Notes: generated by a model from the sequence alone, not told the origin. A DNA stretch of 64,000 nt from SYLG01 sp965226945 (GCA_965226945.1 OZ245717.1:4960001-5024000), one strand, 5' to 3'; shown: positions 1 through 8,767, counted from the first letter of the stretch. A program made the numbers and translations.

Positions 1-1349
1 TCGACCTTGAAGGCGCCGATCTGCACGATGCGCAGGTACTGATTGCCGAAGGTCGTCGCGGAAACCGTGTACGACTTCTGCTCGGTGTGGATCACCGCCT
101 TGATCAGGGATTTGAAATCTCCCTTTTGGGTGTTGGATTGCTCGATGATCTCGATGCCGCGCTCGCCGGCGAGCACGCGGGCATTGACGATGTTCACCGA
201 TTCGAGGTGATTCTCGAGCATGCCGGCCGAGAAGGCCGAAGTGATGAGCCGGGTCGGCTTGGCCGCCAGTTCGCCCCGGAAATGGATCTCCACCTTGCGG
301 ATGGTGCCGCGCGCCATCTGGGTGGCGAGCATGCCCATGCGGCGAGCGAGATCGATCCAGGGGCCGACTTCTTCGAGTTCGGCCTTATCCAGCGCGACCA
401 TGTTGACCGCGTAGCGGATCTGGCCGCGGGTGAGGTAATCGACGAGCAGTTGCGCCGATTCCTGCGCGACGAGCAGTTGCGCCTCGACCGTCGCGGCGCC
501 CAGGTGCGGGGTCATGACGACGTTGGGACAACTCAAGAACGGGTGGCCGGCAGGCACGGGCTCTTCCACGAACACATCGAAAGCGGCGCCGGCGAGATGA
601 CCCGATTTGAGCGCCTCGGCGACCGCTTCTTCGTTGTAGATGCCGCCGCGAGCACAGTTGATGACCCGGGCTCCCTTGGGCAGAAGGGCCAGACGGCGCT
701 GATCGAGAAGATTGGTCGTCTCGGGAGTTAGCGGCGTGTGCACCGTGATGAAGTCGCATTGAGGCAGGAGATCGTCGACCTGAGTCGCGAAGGCGATTCC
801 CAGTTGCCCCAGTGCGGTTGGCGAAAGCACCGGATCGAAGCCGACGACCTTCATTCCCAGGCCAAGCGACGCCCGGCGCGCGACTTCGCGGCCGATACGG
901 CCAAGGCCGATCACCCCGAGGGTCTTGCCGGTAAGCTGCGAGCCCAAGAATTTCCCCTTCTCCCACTTGCCCTGCTTCATGCTGGCGTCGGCGGCGGGGA
1001 TGAGCCGCGCCATCGACATGAGCATGCTCAGGGTGTGTTCAGCGGTGGAAATCGTATTGGCATCGGGAGTGTTCATCACGATGATGCCGCCGCGTGTCGC
1101 GGCCGACACATCGATGTTGTCGACGCCGACGCCGCCGCGCACGACTGCGCGCAGCTTGCCGGGCTGATCGAGCAGTTCGGCGGTTAACCGGGTGCCGGAG
1201 CGGACGATGCAGCCGTCGGCTTGCTGCAAGGCGGCCTTCAGTTCGGCTCCCTTGAGGCCGGGGCGATTGTCGATTTCGATGCCGGCGGCAACGAGGAGAT
1301 CCTGGCCCGGTTTTTCGAGCTTATCGCATATAAGTACGCGGGGTGGCAT
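1..1349 (-). CDS. serA: D-3-phosphoglycerate dehydrogenase, 3' end beyond window
   Basis: Oxidises 3-phosphoglycerate to 3-phosphohydroxypyruvate, the first step of the phosphorylated serine pathway, in the cytosol. Translating from the ATG at 1349 gives about 449 residues that run off the left edge. They show the 2-hydroxyacid dehydrogenase fold: a substrate domain with RGGVGVDNID, an NAD Rossmann motif (GLGRIG), the ARGG segment, and an SPH-like TPHLGA. The residues after about 320 belong to the extra domain of long SerA proteins; the terminal ACT domain would lie outside the window. The ATG shares one base with the TAA of the upstream aminotransferase (TAATG), so the two are probably translationally coupled. 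Confidence 0.93.
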   Translation of the reverse strand, partial: MPPRVLICDKLEKPGQDLLVAAGIEIDNRPGLKGAELKAALQQADGCIVRSGTRLTAELLDQPGKLRAVVRGGVGVDNIDVSAATRGGIIVMNTPDANTISTAEHTLSMLMSMARLIPAADASMKQGKWEKGKFLGSQLTGKTLGVIGLGRIGREVARRASLGLGMKVVGFDPVLSPTALGQLGIAFATQVDDLLPQCDFITVHTPLTPETTNLLDQRRLALLPKGARVINCARGGIYNEEAVAEALKSGHLAGAAFDVFVEEPVPAGHPFLSCPNVVMTPHLGAATVEAQLLVAQESAQLLVDYLTRGQIRYAVNMVALDKAELEEVGPWIDLARRMGMLATQMARGTIRKVEIHFRGELAAKPTRLITSAFSAGMLENHLESVNIVNARVLAGERGIEIIEQSNTQKGDFKSLIKAVIHTEQKSYTVSATTFGNQYLRIVQIGAFKV

Positions 1350-2539
1350 TACTTCGCGCTCCCGGCCGCTACGGGCTTTGCTGGGAAGGCGCCGAATTCG
1401 GCGAAGGCCTTTTGCGCCGCGGCCACGCCGGCGCCGATTTGCAATTTGTGGCCCATGTCGGAAAGGACGAGTTCGAAGGCGGCGACCGCCGCGAGCACCT
1501 CGAAATAGTCGATATAGCCCATGTGGGCCAAGCGCCAGATTTTGCCCTTGAGCGTGTCCTGGCCACCGGCGACGCGGATGCCGTGTTCTTTTTCCAGCCG
1601 GCCCATGGCCGCCTGGCCATCGATTCCCGCCGGCACTTCGAAGACCGTCAAACCTTCTGTCGGATTGACCTTGGCAAAGAGTTTGAGGTTGAGGCCGGCG
1701 GCGGCGGCGCGGGCGGCGGCAGCCATGCGGGCATGGCGATGCCAGACCTTTTCCATTCCTTCGGCTTTCAGACGCGCCAAGCTGTGCTTGAGCGCCTTGA
1801 TGAGCGTGTTGGCCGGAGTGAAGGGGGTGTCGTTGTTCTTGAGGTTTTCGCGGTATTTGCGCAGGTCGAAATAAAACGATGCAGGCACGCCATTGCCCAG
1901 GGTCTCGTCGACCCGCTTCCAGCCTTTTTCGGAGACCGAGACGAAGGCGAGGCCGGCGGGCAGCATCAGCGCCTTTTGCGATCCGGTAACACAGAAATCG
2001 ACATGCCAGTCGTCGGTGCGGCATTCCATGACGCCCAGGCCGCTGATGGCATCGACGATGAAGACCGCCTGCGTGTCCTTGACGACGGCGCCCAGTCCTT
2101 GAATGTCGTTGCGCACCCCGGTGCTCGTTTCGCTCAAGGTCGCGGTGACGACCTTGGCATCGGGGTGTTCCTTGAGGGTCTGCGCCAGTTGCTCGGGCGT
2201 GACCGCCTCACCGTAGGGAACGGAGAGTTCGACGATCGTGGCGCCGAACGCCTTGCCGATATTGCGCCAGCGTTCGCCCCAGCGGCCGCTGATGCAGCAG
2301 ATGACCTTGGTGCCGGGCCGAACGACATTGGTCAGGGCCGCTTCCATCGCGCCCGTGCCGGAACTGGTGATCACGCAGACCGGATTTTTCGTGCAGAATA
2401 CTTCCTGCAGGTCGGCGACCACCGATCCGAGGATCGCGCGAAACTGGGCGGAGCGATGAAAGGTCACCGGCATCGCCAACTCGAGGAGGGTTTCTTCCGG
2501 AACGGGAGTGGGTCCGGGACAAAGAAGTCGAGGTTTCAT
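1349..2539 (-). CDS. Class V aminotransferase (alanine/serine-glyoxylate aminotransferase family)
   Basis: A PLP-dependent fold-type I aminotransferase of 396 residues. The start at 2539 gives MKPRLLCPGPTPVPEE, the normal family N-terminus; a further 20 upstream codons are hydrophobic and A-rich and look non-coding. SGTGAMEA (about 60-67) binds the cofactor phosphate, and Lys189 in TGSQKA is the expected Schiff-base lysine. It ends in a TAATG overlap with serA, so the pair forms an operon. In that context it may transaminate phosphohydroxypyruvate in place of a classical SerC, or use serine/alanine with glyoxylate or pyruvate; sequence alone does not decide. This is inference from gene order. 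Confidence 0.88.
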   Translation of the reverse strand: MKPRLLCPGPTPVPEETLLELAMPVTFHRSAQFRAILGSVVADLQEVFCTKNPVCVITSSGTGAMEAALTNVVRPGTKVICCISGRWGERWRNIGKAFGATIVELSVPYGEAVTPEQLAQTLKEHPDAKVVTATLSETSTGVRNDIQGLGAVVKDTQAVFIVDAISGLGVMECRTDDWHVDFCVTGSQKALMLPAGLAFVSVSEKGWKRVDETLGNGVPASFYFDLRKYRENLKNNDTPFTPANTLIKALKHSLARLKAEGMEKVWHRHARMAAAARAAAAGLNLKLFAKVNPTEGLTVFEVPAGIDGQAAMGRLEKEHGIRVAGGQDTLKGKIWRLAHMGYIDYFEVLAAVAAFELVLSDMGHKLQIGAGVAAAQKAFAEFGAFPAKPVAAGSAK

Positions 2540-2796
2540 GAAAAGCCATCCGGCGGACGGGGCCAAAAAAACAAAAAAAACACCCACAAAGGACAACAAA
2601 CCATCAAAAAATCGAAGCGGTCTGCCAAAGCAGCCGCTCTCGTTATTCTACGGTCCGGTGCTCAAATTCCACGAACAAGGCTGCCAGGGAGGGACGCCGC
2701 ACGGTTTCGGGAAACCAGAAACGATCCCGCTCCAAGCGAATACCCCGCGCGGACAGATCCATTTCCGCCGCAGCTTAAAGGGACCTAACTCGTTGT

Positions 2797-3273
2797 TTAG
2801 ACGGGGGTTAACGATTCCTTTTCAAGCGCGGCGAGCACGGCCTCGGGAGGCCGGTTGGCTCGCATGCCCACGTCCTGCGGCTTGTAACCGAGCTGGGAAT
2901 AAAACGGAGAAATATGATCAAAACAGTTTAGTATTACTTTGTAGCAGCCGAGCTTCCAGGCCATCTTGGTCGCGTGTTCCATCAGGGCGCTGCCGATTCG
3001 CTTGTGGCGATGATCCTTGTGGACGGCGACATCTTCGACATGGCCGACCTTGCCACCCTTGTGCAAAAACTTGAGCTCCACAAGTAAGGAAACGGTGCCG
3101 ACCACCTTATTTTCCTGCACCGCGACAAAGGTCTGCGTGCCCGCTTTGTGCCTGGCGCGCAAGATTTCGCCGGCCTCCTGCACATCAAGGTTCACTTCCG
3201 AGAGCCCGCTGAGAGTTTCCAGAAAACCGTTGGCCAGATCAGGCCCGCGTAACTCACGGATCGAAAATAGCAT
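2797..3273 (-). CDS. GNAT acetyltransferase resembling eukaryotic glucosamine-6-phosphate N-acetyltransferase (GNA1)
   Basis: A 158-residue GNAT protein. The start at 3273 follows AGGAG with a nine-base spacer; a longer frame to 3378 lacks such a site. The core carries signatures of GNA1: LVELKFLHKGGKVGHVEDVAV (split here as LVE, KFLHKGGK, GHVEDVAV), GCYKVILNC and PFYSQLGY, matching the catalytic Glu-Asp pair and the Tyr of yeast and human GNA1. Those enzymes acetylate GlcN-6-P with acetyl-CoA. It is divergent from glmS, whose product is GlcN-6-P, which supports the same substrate. The CoA-binding loop reads RHKRIGS rather than RGxGxG, so one usual glycine is an arginine. Most bacteria use GlmU instead. 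Confidence 0.72.
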   Translation of the reverse strand: MLFSIRELRGPDLANGFLETLSGLSEVNLDVQEAGEILRARHKAGTQTFVAVQENKVVGTVSLLVELKFLHKGGKVGHVEDVAVHKDHRHKRIGSALMEHATKMAWKLGCYKVILNCFDHISPFYSQLGYKPQDVGMRANRPPEAVLAALEKESLTPV

Positions 3274-3393
3274 AGAAAATTGCTCCTGCAAAAGCCCAGC
3301 ACACGCATTTGAGAAACGGGGTAAGACGGGGACCTTTTCGCTTACGCTGCAAGGCCGTACCACGCTTCTTTCCTTCATCCACTACCGCCGTTG

Positions 3394-3401
3394 ATTATAC
3401 T
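3394..3401. promoter_or_regulatory. Candidate -10 elements between the GNA1-like gene and glmS
   Basis: The sequence attatact contains TATACT on the plus strand (3396-3401), about 107 bases before glmS, and a perfect TATAAT on the minus strand (3399-3394), about 120 bases before the GNA1-like start. No convincing -35 hexamer is seen for either direction, so this is a weak, composition-based call. If real, the two genes share overlapping divergent promoters. Confidence 0.3.
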
Positions 3402-3428
3402 AGCAAGACCCGGGTGGCCCCTCCCAGC

Positions 3429-3454
3429 CGGTTCGAATCCCTCGGGATCGAACC
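3429..3454 (+). promoter_or_regulatory. Leader hairpin upstream of glmS
   Basis: CGGTTCGA-A-TCCC pairs with GGGA-TCGAACCG across a two-base loop, a 12-bp stem with a single bulged A. It lies 53 bases before the glmS start inside the likely leader. It has no following T-tract, so it is not an ordinary terminator; a post-transcriptional role is possible but not shown. Confidence 0.35.
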
Positions 3455-3507
3455 GAATTCTGCCCTTGGGGATGGTCCCTTTCTTTTGCAACCACGGGTG
3501 AATGCCT

Positions 3508-5340
3508 ATGTGCGGCATTGTTGGCTATATCGGCGAACAAGATGCGACCGAGTTTCTTTTGGAAGGATTGAAGCGTCTCGAATATCGCGGCTACGACAGT
3601 TCGGGCGTGGCCATTTTGGACCAACAGGGCCGCTTGGGCCTCAGCAAGAAAATCGGCCGGATCGAAAGGCTGGTCAAACAGCTTCGCGAACATCCCCTGG
3701 ACGGTTCCACCGGCATTGCCCACACCCGCTGGGCCACGCACGGCATTCCCTCCGACGGCAATGCCCATCCCCACTTGAGCTTCGATGGTTCCGTGGCCGT
3801 GGTCCATAACGGCGTCATCGAAAATCATCTGATATTGCGCAGACAGCTTGAAACAGAAGGGGTCCGCTTCGCCAGTGAGACCGACACCGAAACGATTGCC
3901 CATCTGATCGCCCAGCAAAAAGACGCGGCCACCCTGGAAGAAGCGGTCGTCCGCGTACTGCCCCTGCTCAAGGGGACCTACGGCATCGCGGTCGTCAGCT
4001 CCCGCTTTCCCGATTCCATCGTGGGAGCGCGGTTGGGTAGTCCGCTGGTGGTGGGGATCGGCGATGAGGGGATGTTTCTTGCCAGCGACAAGTCGGCGCT
4101 GGCGGGCCGGGCCGGCCGCATCATTGTGCTTGCAGACAAGCAGGTCTGCGTCATCCAACGCAATGGCTGGAAGATCCTCGACCGGGAAATGGTCGCCATT
4201 GACGCCCAAATCGAAGATCTTGAACACGATTTCGGCGAAGACACGCTGGGTGGCTACGAGCATTACATGCTCAAGGAGATCTTCGAGCAGCCCGAATCGC
4301 TCAAGAACGCGCTGCGCGGCCGCCTCGACGAATCCGACTCGACCGCCCACTTTGGCGGCCTGAACCTCAGCGCCCGCCAGCTCAGGCGCATCGACCGGAT
4401 CATCCTCACCGGCTGCGGCACCAGCTACAACGCAGCCCTCGTGGGCGAGCACCTCATCGAAGAGTTTGCCCGCATCCCCGTCGAAGTCGAATATGCCAGC
4501 GAGTTTCGCTACCGCAACCCTCCGATGGATCGCAATAGCCTGGTCTTCGCCATCACCCAGTCGGGCGAAACGGCCGACACGCTCGCGGCCTTGCGCGAGT
4601 CGAAGCGCAAGGGTCATCCGACTTTGGCGATCTGCAATGTCGTCGGCAGCAGCATCGCGCGCGAAGCCGATGGCGGCATTTATCTTCATGCCGGCCCGGA
4701 AATTGGAGTGGCGAGCACGAAGGCTTTCACCTCTCAGGTACTCGTCTTGACCATGCTGGCGCTTTACCTGGGACGCATGCGTAATCTCTCCAGCATGCAG
4801 GGCGCACGCATGATCGCCGAGCTCAATTCGGTTCCCGCCTGGGTCAAGCAGACGCTCAAATGCCAGGACCAGGTGGCGAAGATCGCCACGAAATACTGCC
4901 ATGTCGGCAATTTCCTTTACCTGGGCCGGCAGTACCTCCATCCGGTCGCCCTGGAAGGGGCGCTCAAGCTCAAGGAAATCAGCTACATTCATGCCGAGGG
5001 TTATCCTGCCGCGGAGATGAAGCACGGGCCGATCGCGCTCGTGGACAAGGAAACGCCTTCGGTGTTTCTGCTGACGCGCGGGCAGGTGTTCGACAAGGTC
5101 ATGAGCAATGTCGCCGAAATTCGTGCGCGTGGAGGTCCGGTCATCGCCATCGTCACCGAAGGCGATGAGGAGGCCGCCGCGTGTGCCGATGAGACGATCA
5201 TGGTTCCCGATGTGCCGGAATACCTGCAACCGATCGTGACGGCGATTCCGCTGCAACTACTCGCTTATCAGATCGCCATCATGCGCGGCTGCGATGTGGA
5301 CAAGCCGCGCAACCTGGCCAAAAGCGTTACGGTGGAGTGA
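3508..5340 (+). CDS. glmS: Glutamine--fructose-6-phosphate aminotransferase (isomerizing)
   Basis: Converts fructose-6-P and glutamine to glucosamine-6-P and glutamate, the entry step to UDP-GlcNAc for peptidoglycan and lipopolysaccharide. The 610 residues are full length. Cys1 of the mature protein is the glutaminase nucleophile, so the second ATG (3508, followed by TGC) is chosen; the ATG at 3502 would add Met-Pro before it and overlaps the GGGTGA ribosome site, whereas 3508 has a six-base spacer. The N-terminal class II amidotransferase domain shows RYRGYDS-type and HTRWATHG motifs, followed by two SIS sugar-isomerase domains (TGCGTSYNA and SQSGETADT) and the C-terminal KSVTVE tail. No glmS ribozyme is apparent upstream. 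Confidence 0.97.
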   Translation: MCGIVGYIGEQDATEFLLEGLKRLEYRGYDSSGVAILDQQGRLGLSKKIGRIERLVKQLREHPLDGSTGIAHTRWATHGIPSDGNAHPHLSFDGSVAVVHNGVIENHLILRRQLETEGVRFASETDTETIAHLIAQQKDAATLEEAVVRVLPLLKGTYGIAVVSSRFPDSIVGARLGSPLVVGIGDEGMFLASDKSALAGRAGRIIVLADKQVCVIQRNGWKILDREMVAIDAQIEDLEHDFGEDTLGGYEHYMLKEIFEQPESLKNALRGRLDESDSTAHFGGLNLSARQLRRIDRIILTGCGTSYNAALVGEHLIEEFARIPVEVEYASEFRYRNPPMDRNSLVFAITQSGETADTLAALRESKRKGHPTLAICNVVGSSIAREADGGIYLHAGPEIGVASTKAFTSQVLVLTMLALYLGRMRNLSSMQGARMIAELNSVPAWVKQTLKCQDQVAKIATKYCHVGNFLYLGRQYLHPVALEGALKLKEISYIHAEGYPAAEMKHGPIALVDKETPSVFLLTRGQVFDKVMSNVAEIRARGGPVIAIVTEGDEEAAACADETIMVPDVPEYLQPIVTAIPLQLLAYQIAIMRGCDVDKPRNLAKSVTVE

Positions 5341-5394
5341 TCTCCCCGCGGTCAGCCCCATTTCCAAATCATCGCATCAGGGAAGATAAAGCAT

Positions 5395-5913
5395 ATGCAA
5401 CGAGTCTGGATGAAAAAGGTGGGCTCGGCGTTCATTGCCGACACGGCGCTGCTCACCGGCGAGGTCAGCCTGGGCGAGGGGGTCAACCTCTGGCCGCAGG
5501 TGATCATTCGCGGCGACATCGGCGCGATCCGCCTGGGCAAAAAGGTCAACCTTCAAGACGCGACGATCGTGCACACCGACTTCGGCATCACGATGGAGAT
5601 CGAGGATGAAGTCGTGGTGGGCCACCGTGCGACCTTGCACGGCCGCAGGATCGGCAGGGGTTCCCTCATCGGCATGGGGGCGACGCTTTTAAACGGCAGC
5701 GATATCGGCGAGGAATGCCTGGTCGCGGCGGGAACCTTGGTACCCGAAGACCGGGTCATTCCCGCCCGCATGGTCTTGCGCGGCATTCCGGCCAAGATTG
5801 TGCGCGAAGTGACCGAGGACGAACTGAAACACATCCGCCGTATCAACGCCTCTTATCTGGAACTGGCGCAGCAATACGCCGTGGGCGGGATGAAGTGGGT
5901 CGGGGCGGAATAA
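5395..5913 (+). CDS. Gamma-carbonic-anhydrase family protein (left-handed beta-helix)
   Basis: A 172-residue hexapeptide-repeat protein of the gamma carbonic anhydrase / YrdA / PaaY group. His60 (IVHTD), His77 and His82 (VGHRATLHG) match the three zinc ligands of archaeal Cam, so metal binding is likely. The acidic loop that carries the proton-shuttle glutamate of Cam is not evident, as in most short bacterial members, so carbonic anhydrase activity is uncertain. The ATG at 5395 follows AGGGAAG; an internal ATG at 5410 is possible. It lies 54 bases after glmS on the same strand and is convergent with the DUF4392 gene. Confidence 0.85.
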   Translation: MQRVWMKKVGSAFIADTALLTGEVSLGEGVNLWPQVIIRGDIGAIRLGKKVNLQDATIVHTDFGITMEIEDEVVVGHRATLHGRRIGRGSLIGMGATLLNGSDIGEECLVAAGTLVPEDRVIPARMVLRGIPAKIVREVTEDELKHIRRINASYLELAQQYAVGGMKWVGAE

Positions 5914-5952
5914 CGGGTAGGATTCTCTCGCTTCGAATGGCTGAAGCCTGGC

Positions 5953-6984
5953 TCAGGCGACGGCTTGAGCCAGATCGGTAATGACCTGCGCGTGGATATC
6001 CCAGTCGAGACCGTCGACCGTGGCTTGCGGTTCGGTCGTCCGGCCGTCGATCAGCCCGCCCTGGCCAACCATCGCTTCCAGGATCGAAAACTCAAGTTGT
6101 GGATCGAAAATATCTTCAATGGGGCCTTGCTCCAGGAGAGCCAGGACCGCGGCGGCCAAGCCATAAGCGCCCCAGTTGCTCACGCCCGCGACAATTGCGC
6201 TATCGGTGGGGATGCGGCACTGTATGCGACCCCCCAAGGGAATCGTGGCGTTGACCAAGTCCCAGGGCAAGGCTCCCATGCCCATTTCGTTGCCCCCATC
6301 GCCGATGCCGATCGTGTGCCAGGCGCCGTTCGGATTGGGATGCTCCATGATCCAGTGAGCCTGGCTGTGACTGATCGTCACGTCGATGCCGGACATCGTG
6401 AGGTAGCGATCGCGCGTGATGGGCGGAGCGACCTTTTTGAAATCAAAGTCCCAGTCGATGTTGTAATCGGGCCGGTTGCGTAGCGCCGCGAGCGTATGGC
6501 TTGGGCCCGGCCGTTCGACCCAGATGAGGTGCGTCAACCTCCCGGCGGAAGTATGAAAGCGACGCGCGTAAGGGCCCGATTCGAAAGCGTCGCGCGGCAA
6601 CTCGACAAGGCGCATCGTGCCGGCCGCGCCCGACTGGATCAGGCCGGCTTCCATGGCAACGAGCAATCCCGATTCGCCAAAGATCACCGGTTCCATGCCC
6701 ATGCGCTGCAAGGTCCGCGCCAGGAAGAGCGCGCCGGGAGGGCCGTCGGTTTCGAAGGCGCTGAATTCTTCGGTGGGGATGTTGAAGCCGGTGATGATGC
6801 CGACGCGGGTCTTGTAGTTATCCGCCGGGGGAGAAACAAGGCTCAACGCGGCCTTGGCCAGATCGCCGGCGCGGGTCGTGAAGGCGTTGTTCTCCGGGGG
6901 CAACGCGAGGCCGCGATTCCCCGGGTCGACCTGAATCACCTGGCGAATCCGGTCGATCCGTTCTTCGGAAGTGAAATGACTCAT
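5953..6984 (-). CDS. DUF4392 protein (D-glutamate cyclase-like)
   Basis: A 343-residue cytosolic protein. Recognisable blocks are the FETDGPPGA segment (about residues 76-85) and the IGIGDGGNEMGMG motif (about 227-239) that are typical of the DUF4392 domain. The human member DGLUCY converts D-glutamate to 5-oxo-D-proline, so a role in D-amino-acid disposal is plausible but inferred from family only. The start at 6984 is preferred because its ATG overlaps the stop of the upstream pseudouridine synthase gene (ATGA); a 23-codon longer frame is mostly inside that gene. Translational coupling is therefore likely. Confidence 0.8.
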   Translation of the reverse strand: MSHFTSEERIDRIRQVIQVDPGNRGLALPPENNAFTTRAGDLAKAALSLVSPPADNYKTRVGIITGFNIPTEEFSAFETDGPPGALFLARTLQRMGMEPVIFGESGLLVAMEAGLIQSGAAGTMRLVELPRDAFESGPYARRFHTSAGRLTHLIWVERPGPSHTLAALRNRPDYNIDWDFDFKKVAPPITRDRYLTMSGIDVTISHSQAHWIMEHPNPNGAWHTIGIGDGGNEMGMGALPWDLVNATIPLGGRIQCRIPTDSAIVAGVSNWGAYGLAAAVLALLEQGPIEDIFDPQLEFSILEAMVGQGGLIDGRTTEPQATVDGLDWDIHAQVITDLAQAVA

Positions 6985-7715
6985 GAGTTCTGGCGGGTCA
7001 TGCCTTTGGTATTTGTGGGGAAATTCCAGCCTTTGCCAAAGGCATGGAGCCAATCGGTTGGAGTCGCGGAAGTAAACAGTCGCGGGCCACGGTCGATTGG
7101 GTGCGTGATTTCCAAACTCCTGGCATGAAGCGCGATCCCCCAGTCGAATCGTCTGGAGGCGCCGTAACGGTCGTCTCCCAGGATCGGATGACCCCGGGTC
7201 CCTAACTGCACTCGAAGCTGATGCGTCCTCCCTGTTTTGGGGTGAAGCTCCACCCAGGCTTGCTTACCTAATCGCTTGCGTACCGACCACTCGGTGATTG
7301 CTAATTTTCCTTCCGGATCGCCCGCGCTGGTCACCCAGGCGCGACGGCCCCCATGTTCTCCGGGACCCGAGGCGAGATAATCCTCCATGATTCCCTGATC
7401 TTCGGCCGGTGCCGGCTGCACCAGCGCCCAGTACGTTTTCTGTGCCGAGCCTTCGCGAAACTGTTCTCCCACGCGGGCGGCCGCCTTCGACGTTTTCGCG
7501 AAGAGCACCACTCCCGAAACGGGCCGGTCGATCCGGTGAACGATGCCCAGAAACACATTCCCCGGCTTGGCGTCGCGCTGGCGAAGCCACTCCTTCAAAA
7601 GAAGGTCAAGCGACTCTTGATCGCCATCGGCATGTGCGGTCGCAAGCCCCGACGGCTTGTCGACGACAAGCAGGTGATTGTCTTCAAAAATTACCGGTGC
7701 CGGAGTGCGGGACAT
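6981..7715 (-). CDS. RluA-family RNA pseudouridine synthase
   Basis: Isomerises uridine to pseudouridine in rRNA or tRNA. The 244 residues form one catalytic domain with no N-terminal S4 domain. HRIDRPVSG at about 60-68 is the family motif (usually HRLDxxTSG), with Asp63 as the catalytic aspartate; KTGRTHQLRVQL and HPILGDDRYG are the other expected blocks. The family cannot be refined to RluA, RluC or TruC from sequence alone; the lack of S4 points to an RluA/TruC type. Its stop overlaps the DUF4392 start, forming a two-gene operon. Confidence 0.9.
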   Translation of the reverse strand: MSRTPAPVIFEDNHLLVVDKPSGLATAHADGDQESLDLLLKEWLRQRDAKPGNVFLGIVHRIDRPVSGVVLFAKTSKAAARVGEQFREGSAQKTYWALVQPAPAEDQGIMEDYLASGPGEHGGRRAWVTSAGDPEGKLAITEWSVRKRLGKQAWVELHPKTGRTHQLRVQLGTRGHPILGDDRYGASRRFDWGIALHARSLEITHPIDRGPRLFTSATPTDWLHAFGKGWNFPTNTKGMTRQNS

Positions 7716-7818
7716 AAACCAATGGAATCGAGGTTAAAGCAAGGGATCTGGTCAGCCGGAAATTATAGCATGCGATTGGCTTTCTAAGCCTTCCGCGCCT
7801 GTTTTTGGGAAAAAAAGC

Positions 7819-8655
7819 ATGAAACCGAATCGACTCAGGGAAAAGCTCAAGGCCGGGGAAGCGACGCTGGGGACGCATCTGCATGTGGCCTGGCCCGGGA
7901 TTGTGGAGCTCGTTGGCCACTCGGGCATGTTTGACTACGTCGAGTTCCTCGGGGAGTATGCCCCGTTTGATCTGTTTTCGCTGGAAAACATCGGCCGCGC
8001 CATCGAGCTGTTTCCGCACATGAGCGGCATGATGAAAGTCGACCAGGAGCCGCGCGTGCACCTGGCCTGCCGCTCGCTGGGTTCGGGCATTCAGAACATC
8101 CTTTTTGCCGATCCGCGCACCGTAGACGATGTCAAGCAATGCGTGCGCGCGGTGCGTGCCGAGGCGCCCGGCTCGGGCGGCATTCATGGCGTGGGCATGC
8201 GCCGCGATGTGGGCATTGTGGTGGAGCCAGGCTCTCCCGCGTTTGTGAAGGCGCTTGACGATGCGGTCGTGGCGATCATGATCGAGAAAAAAGAAGCGAT
8301 TGAAAACCTGGACGCGATTCTTGCCGTACCTGGTGTGGACATGGTCCAGTTTGGTCCGGCCGATTACGCGATGAGCCTGGGGCTCGCGGGGCAGTTCGAT
8401 CATCCTTCGGTGCGTGAAGCTGAGAGTTTTCTCATTAAAAGAGCCCTGGCGAAAGGGATCGCGCCGCGCGCGGAGATCCGCTATCCCGAACAGGCGCGCC
8501 GCTACCTTGATGCGGGCGTTAAGGACTTTTGCATCGGCTGGGATGTGTCGATTTTGTTCGACTGGTACAAGTCGGCGGGCCGGGCCATGCGCGATGCGTT
8601 GGGGCTTGCCACCAACGCGTCGGTGGCCGAAGGCGGCTACGGAAACCGGAAGTAG
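7819..8655 (+). CDS. HpcH/HpaI aldolase / citrate lyase family protein
   Basis: A 278-residue class II (metal-dependent) aldolase-type TIM barrel, related to 2-keto-3-deoxy-sugar-acid and 4-hydroxy-2-oxoheptanedioate aldolases that cleave 2-oxo acids to pyruvate and an aldehyde. Supporting blocks are GTHLHVAWPGIVEL-type N-terminus, FDYVEFLGEYAPFD, the glycine-rich segment GIHGVGMRRD, and VDMVQFGPADYAMSLG, which in the family carries a metal or phosphate-binding residue. The true substrate cannot be read. It stands alone: upstream is the divergent RluA gene and downstream a minus-strand gene. Confidence 0.82.
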   Translation: MKPNRLREKLKAGEATLGTHLHVAWPGIVELVGHSGMFDYVEFLGEYAPFDLFSLENIGRAIELFPHMSGMMKVDQEPRVHLACRSLGSGIQNILFADPRTVDDVKQCVRAVRAEAPGSGGIHGVGMRRDVGIVVEPGSPAFVKALDDAVVAIMIEKKEAIENLDAILAVPGVDMVQFGPADYAMSLGLAGQFDHPSVREAESFLIKRALAKGIAPRAEIRYPEQARRYLDAGVKDFCIGWDVSILFDWYKSAGRAMRDALGLATNASVAEGGYGNRK

Positions 8656-8737
8656 AAGAGCCTGAAGTCGAAGCATTCCGCACGGGAAACACTCCGCTCC
8701 CGGGCCTCAACGAGCAGGAGAAAGAAGGAAAAAAAGT

Positions 8738-8767
8738 GGGCCGGGAGGTTTTTCAACCACCCGGCCC
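8738..8767 (-). terminator. Rho-independent terminator, minus strand
   Basis: A 13-bp stem with one mismatch (gggccgggaggtt with aaccacccggccc) closes on a four-base loop. On the minus strand it is followed by a run of seven T, so it would end transcription of the lipoprotein gene at 8915-9160. Confidence 0.8.

Noticed and set aside
1343..2788. 481-residue open frame on the plus strand
   Set aside because: It lies antisense to the class V aminotransferase, whose protein has clear PLP motifs; the antisense frame is Arg/Gly-rich without domain.
3429..3460. tRNA-like GGTTCGAATCC before glmS
   Set aside because: No acceptor or anticodon stem can be drawn; it is one arm of a simple hairpin.
3400..5256. 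618-residue open frame on the minus strand
   Set aside because: Antisense to glmS, a full-length recognised gene; open only because of high G+C codon use.
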